Shown in pieces: positions 63,997-64,000 of a stretch of 64,000 nucleotides of DNA. Made by a program: the position numbers and the translations under genes. The DNA is from Thermanaeromonas toyohensis ToBE. Its GTDB lineage: Bacteria; Bacillota; DSM-521; Neomoorellales; Neomoorellaceae. The notes under the pieces were generated by a model. It did no database searches and was not told the origin of the DNA. It saw only the letters and a list, made by a program, of their open reading frames with translations. The stretch is from the NCBI RefSeq assembly GCF_900176005.1, contig NZ_LT838272.1, positions 2,189,587 through 2,253,586 on the forward strand. The letters run 5' to 3'. Numbering within the stretch: position 1 is the first letter of the stretch; each line of letters opens with the position of its first letter.

Positions 63997-64000
63997 CCCC

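Overview
The window looks like a chromosome segment of an anaerobic, spore-forming, probably thermophilic Clostridia-type Firmicute, closest in feel to the Moorella/Thermanaeromonas group. This is inferred from spoIVA, spoIIP and YIEGIA sporulation genes, the ispH-ribosomal protein S1 fusion, a tungsten/molybdenum aldehyde:ferredoxin oxidoreductase, and a heterodisulfide-reductase cluster. Nearly every gene lies on the minus strand, so operons read from high to low coordinates.

Region by region: 1-2.3 kb holds hom-thrC (threonine synthesis). 2.4-4.1 kb holds one intact and one decayed Rpn-family nuclease gene. 4.2-14.3 kb is a catabolic cluster (DUF711, PucR regulator, Asp/Glu-hydantoin racemase, OPT-like transporter, DUF917, DUF1177, an unknown protein, AroM family, M29-type peptidase) whose substrate is unknown. 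14.3-17.0 kb is metY-metX under a SAM riboswitch. 17.1-19.0 kb carries toxin-antitoxin genes, including a broken HEPN gene fused to an S-layer-domain fragment. 19-30.7 kb is a sporulation/housekeeping run (DUF1614, spoIIP, YIEGIA, its capping subunit, DUF3189, DUF512 radical SAM, der, plsY, gpsA, spoIVA) interrupted by an IS110-type element. 30.7-40 kb is aroF-pheA-tyrA-aroA-cmk-plsC-ispH/rpsA, with an ISL3 element between tyrA and aroA. 40.2-47.9 kb is hutP-like, aroH, trpEGDCFBA. 48-56 kb is mixed: a coiled-coil repeat protein, ilvC, cobO, rluB, ogt, a Moco/Tuco riboswitch-aor-moaD unit and tiny membrane proteins. 55.2-64 kb is an operon hdrC-hdrB-hdrA-lplAB/DUF116-lipT-like-two radical SAM genes; by eye this part is richer in G+C.

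Two systems deserve most attention. First, a HutP homologue sits at the head of a large aromatic amino acid supercluster. It lacks two of the three metal/histidine-binding His residues of HutP, and the leaders of aroH, trpE and aroF carry regular arrays of NAG triplets, the kind of motif HutP and TRAP bind. This suggests an RNA-binding regulator of aromatic synthesis. Second, the heterodisulfide-reductase genes are in one operon with what looks like a complete alternative lipoate assembly set (ligase, two radical SAM proteins, geranylgeranyl-reductase-like flavoprotein), implying a lipoyl protein as partner of the Hdr complex.

The IS110 element carries a structured non-coding end with two near-identical hairpin motifs (a candidate bridge RNA) and has split the YIEGIA gene from its capping-subunit gene, which itself appears to start at AUA. 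All functional statements come from reading the sequence and recalling protein families; no searches were run.
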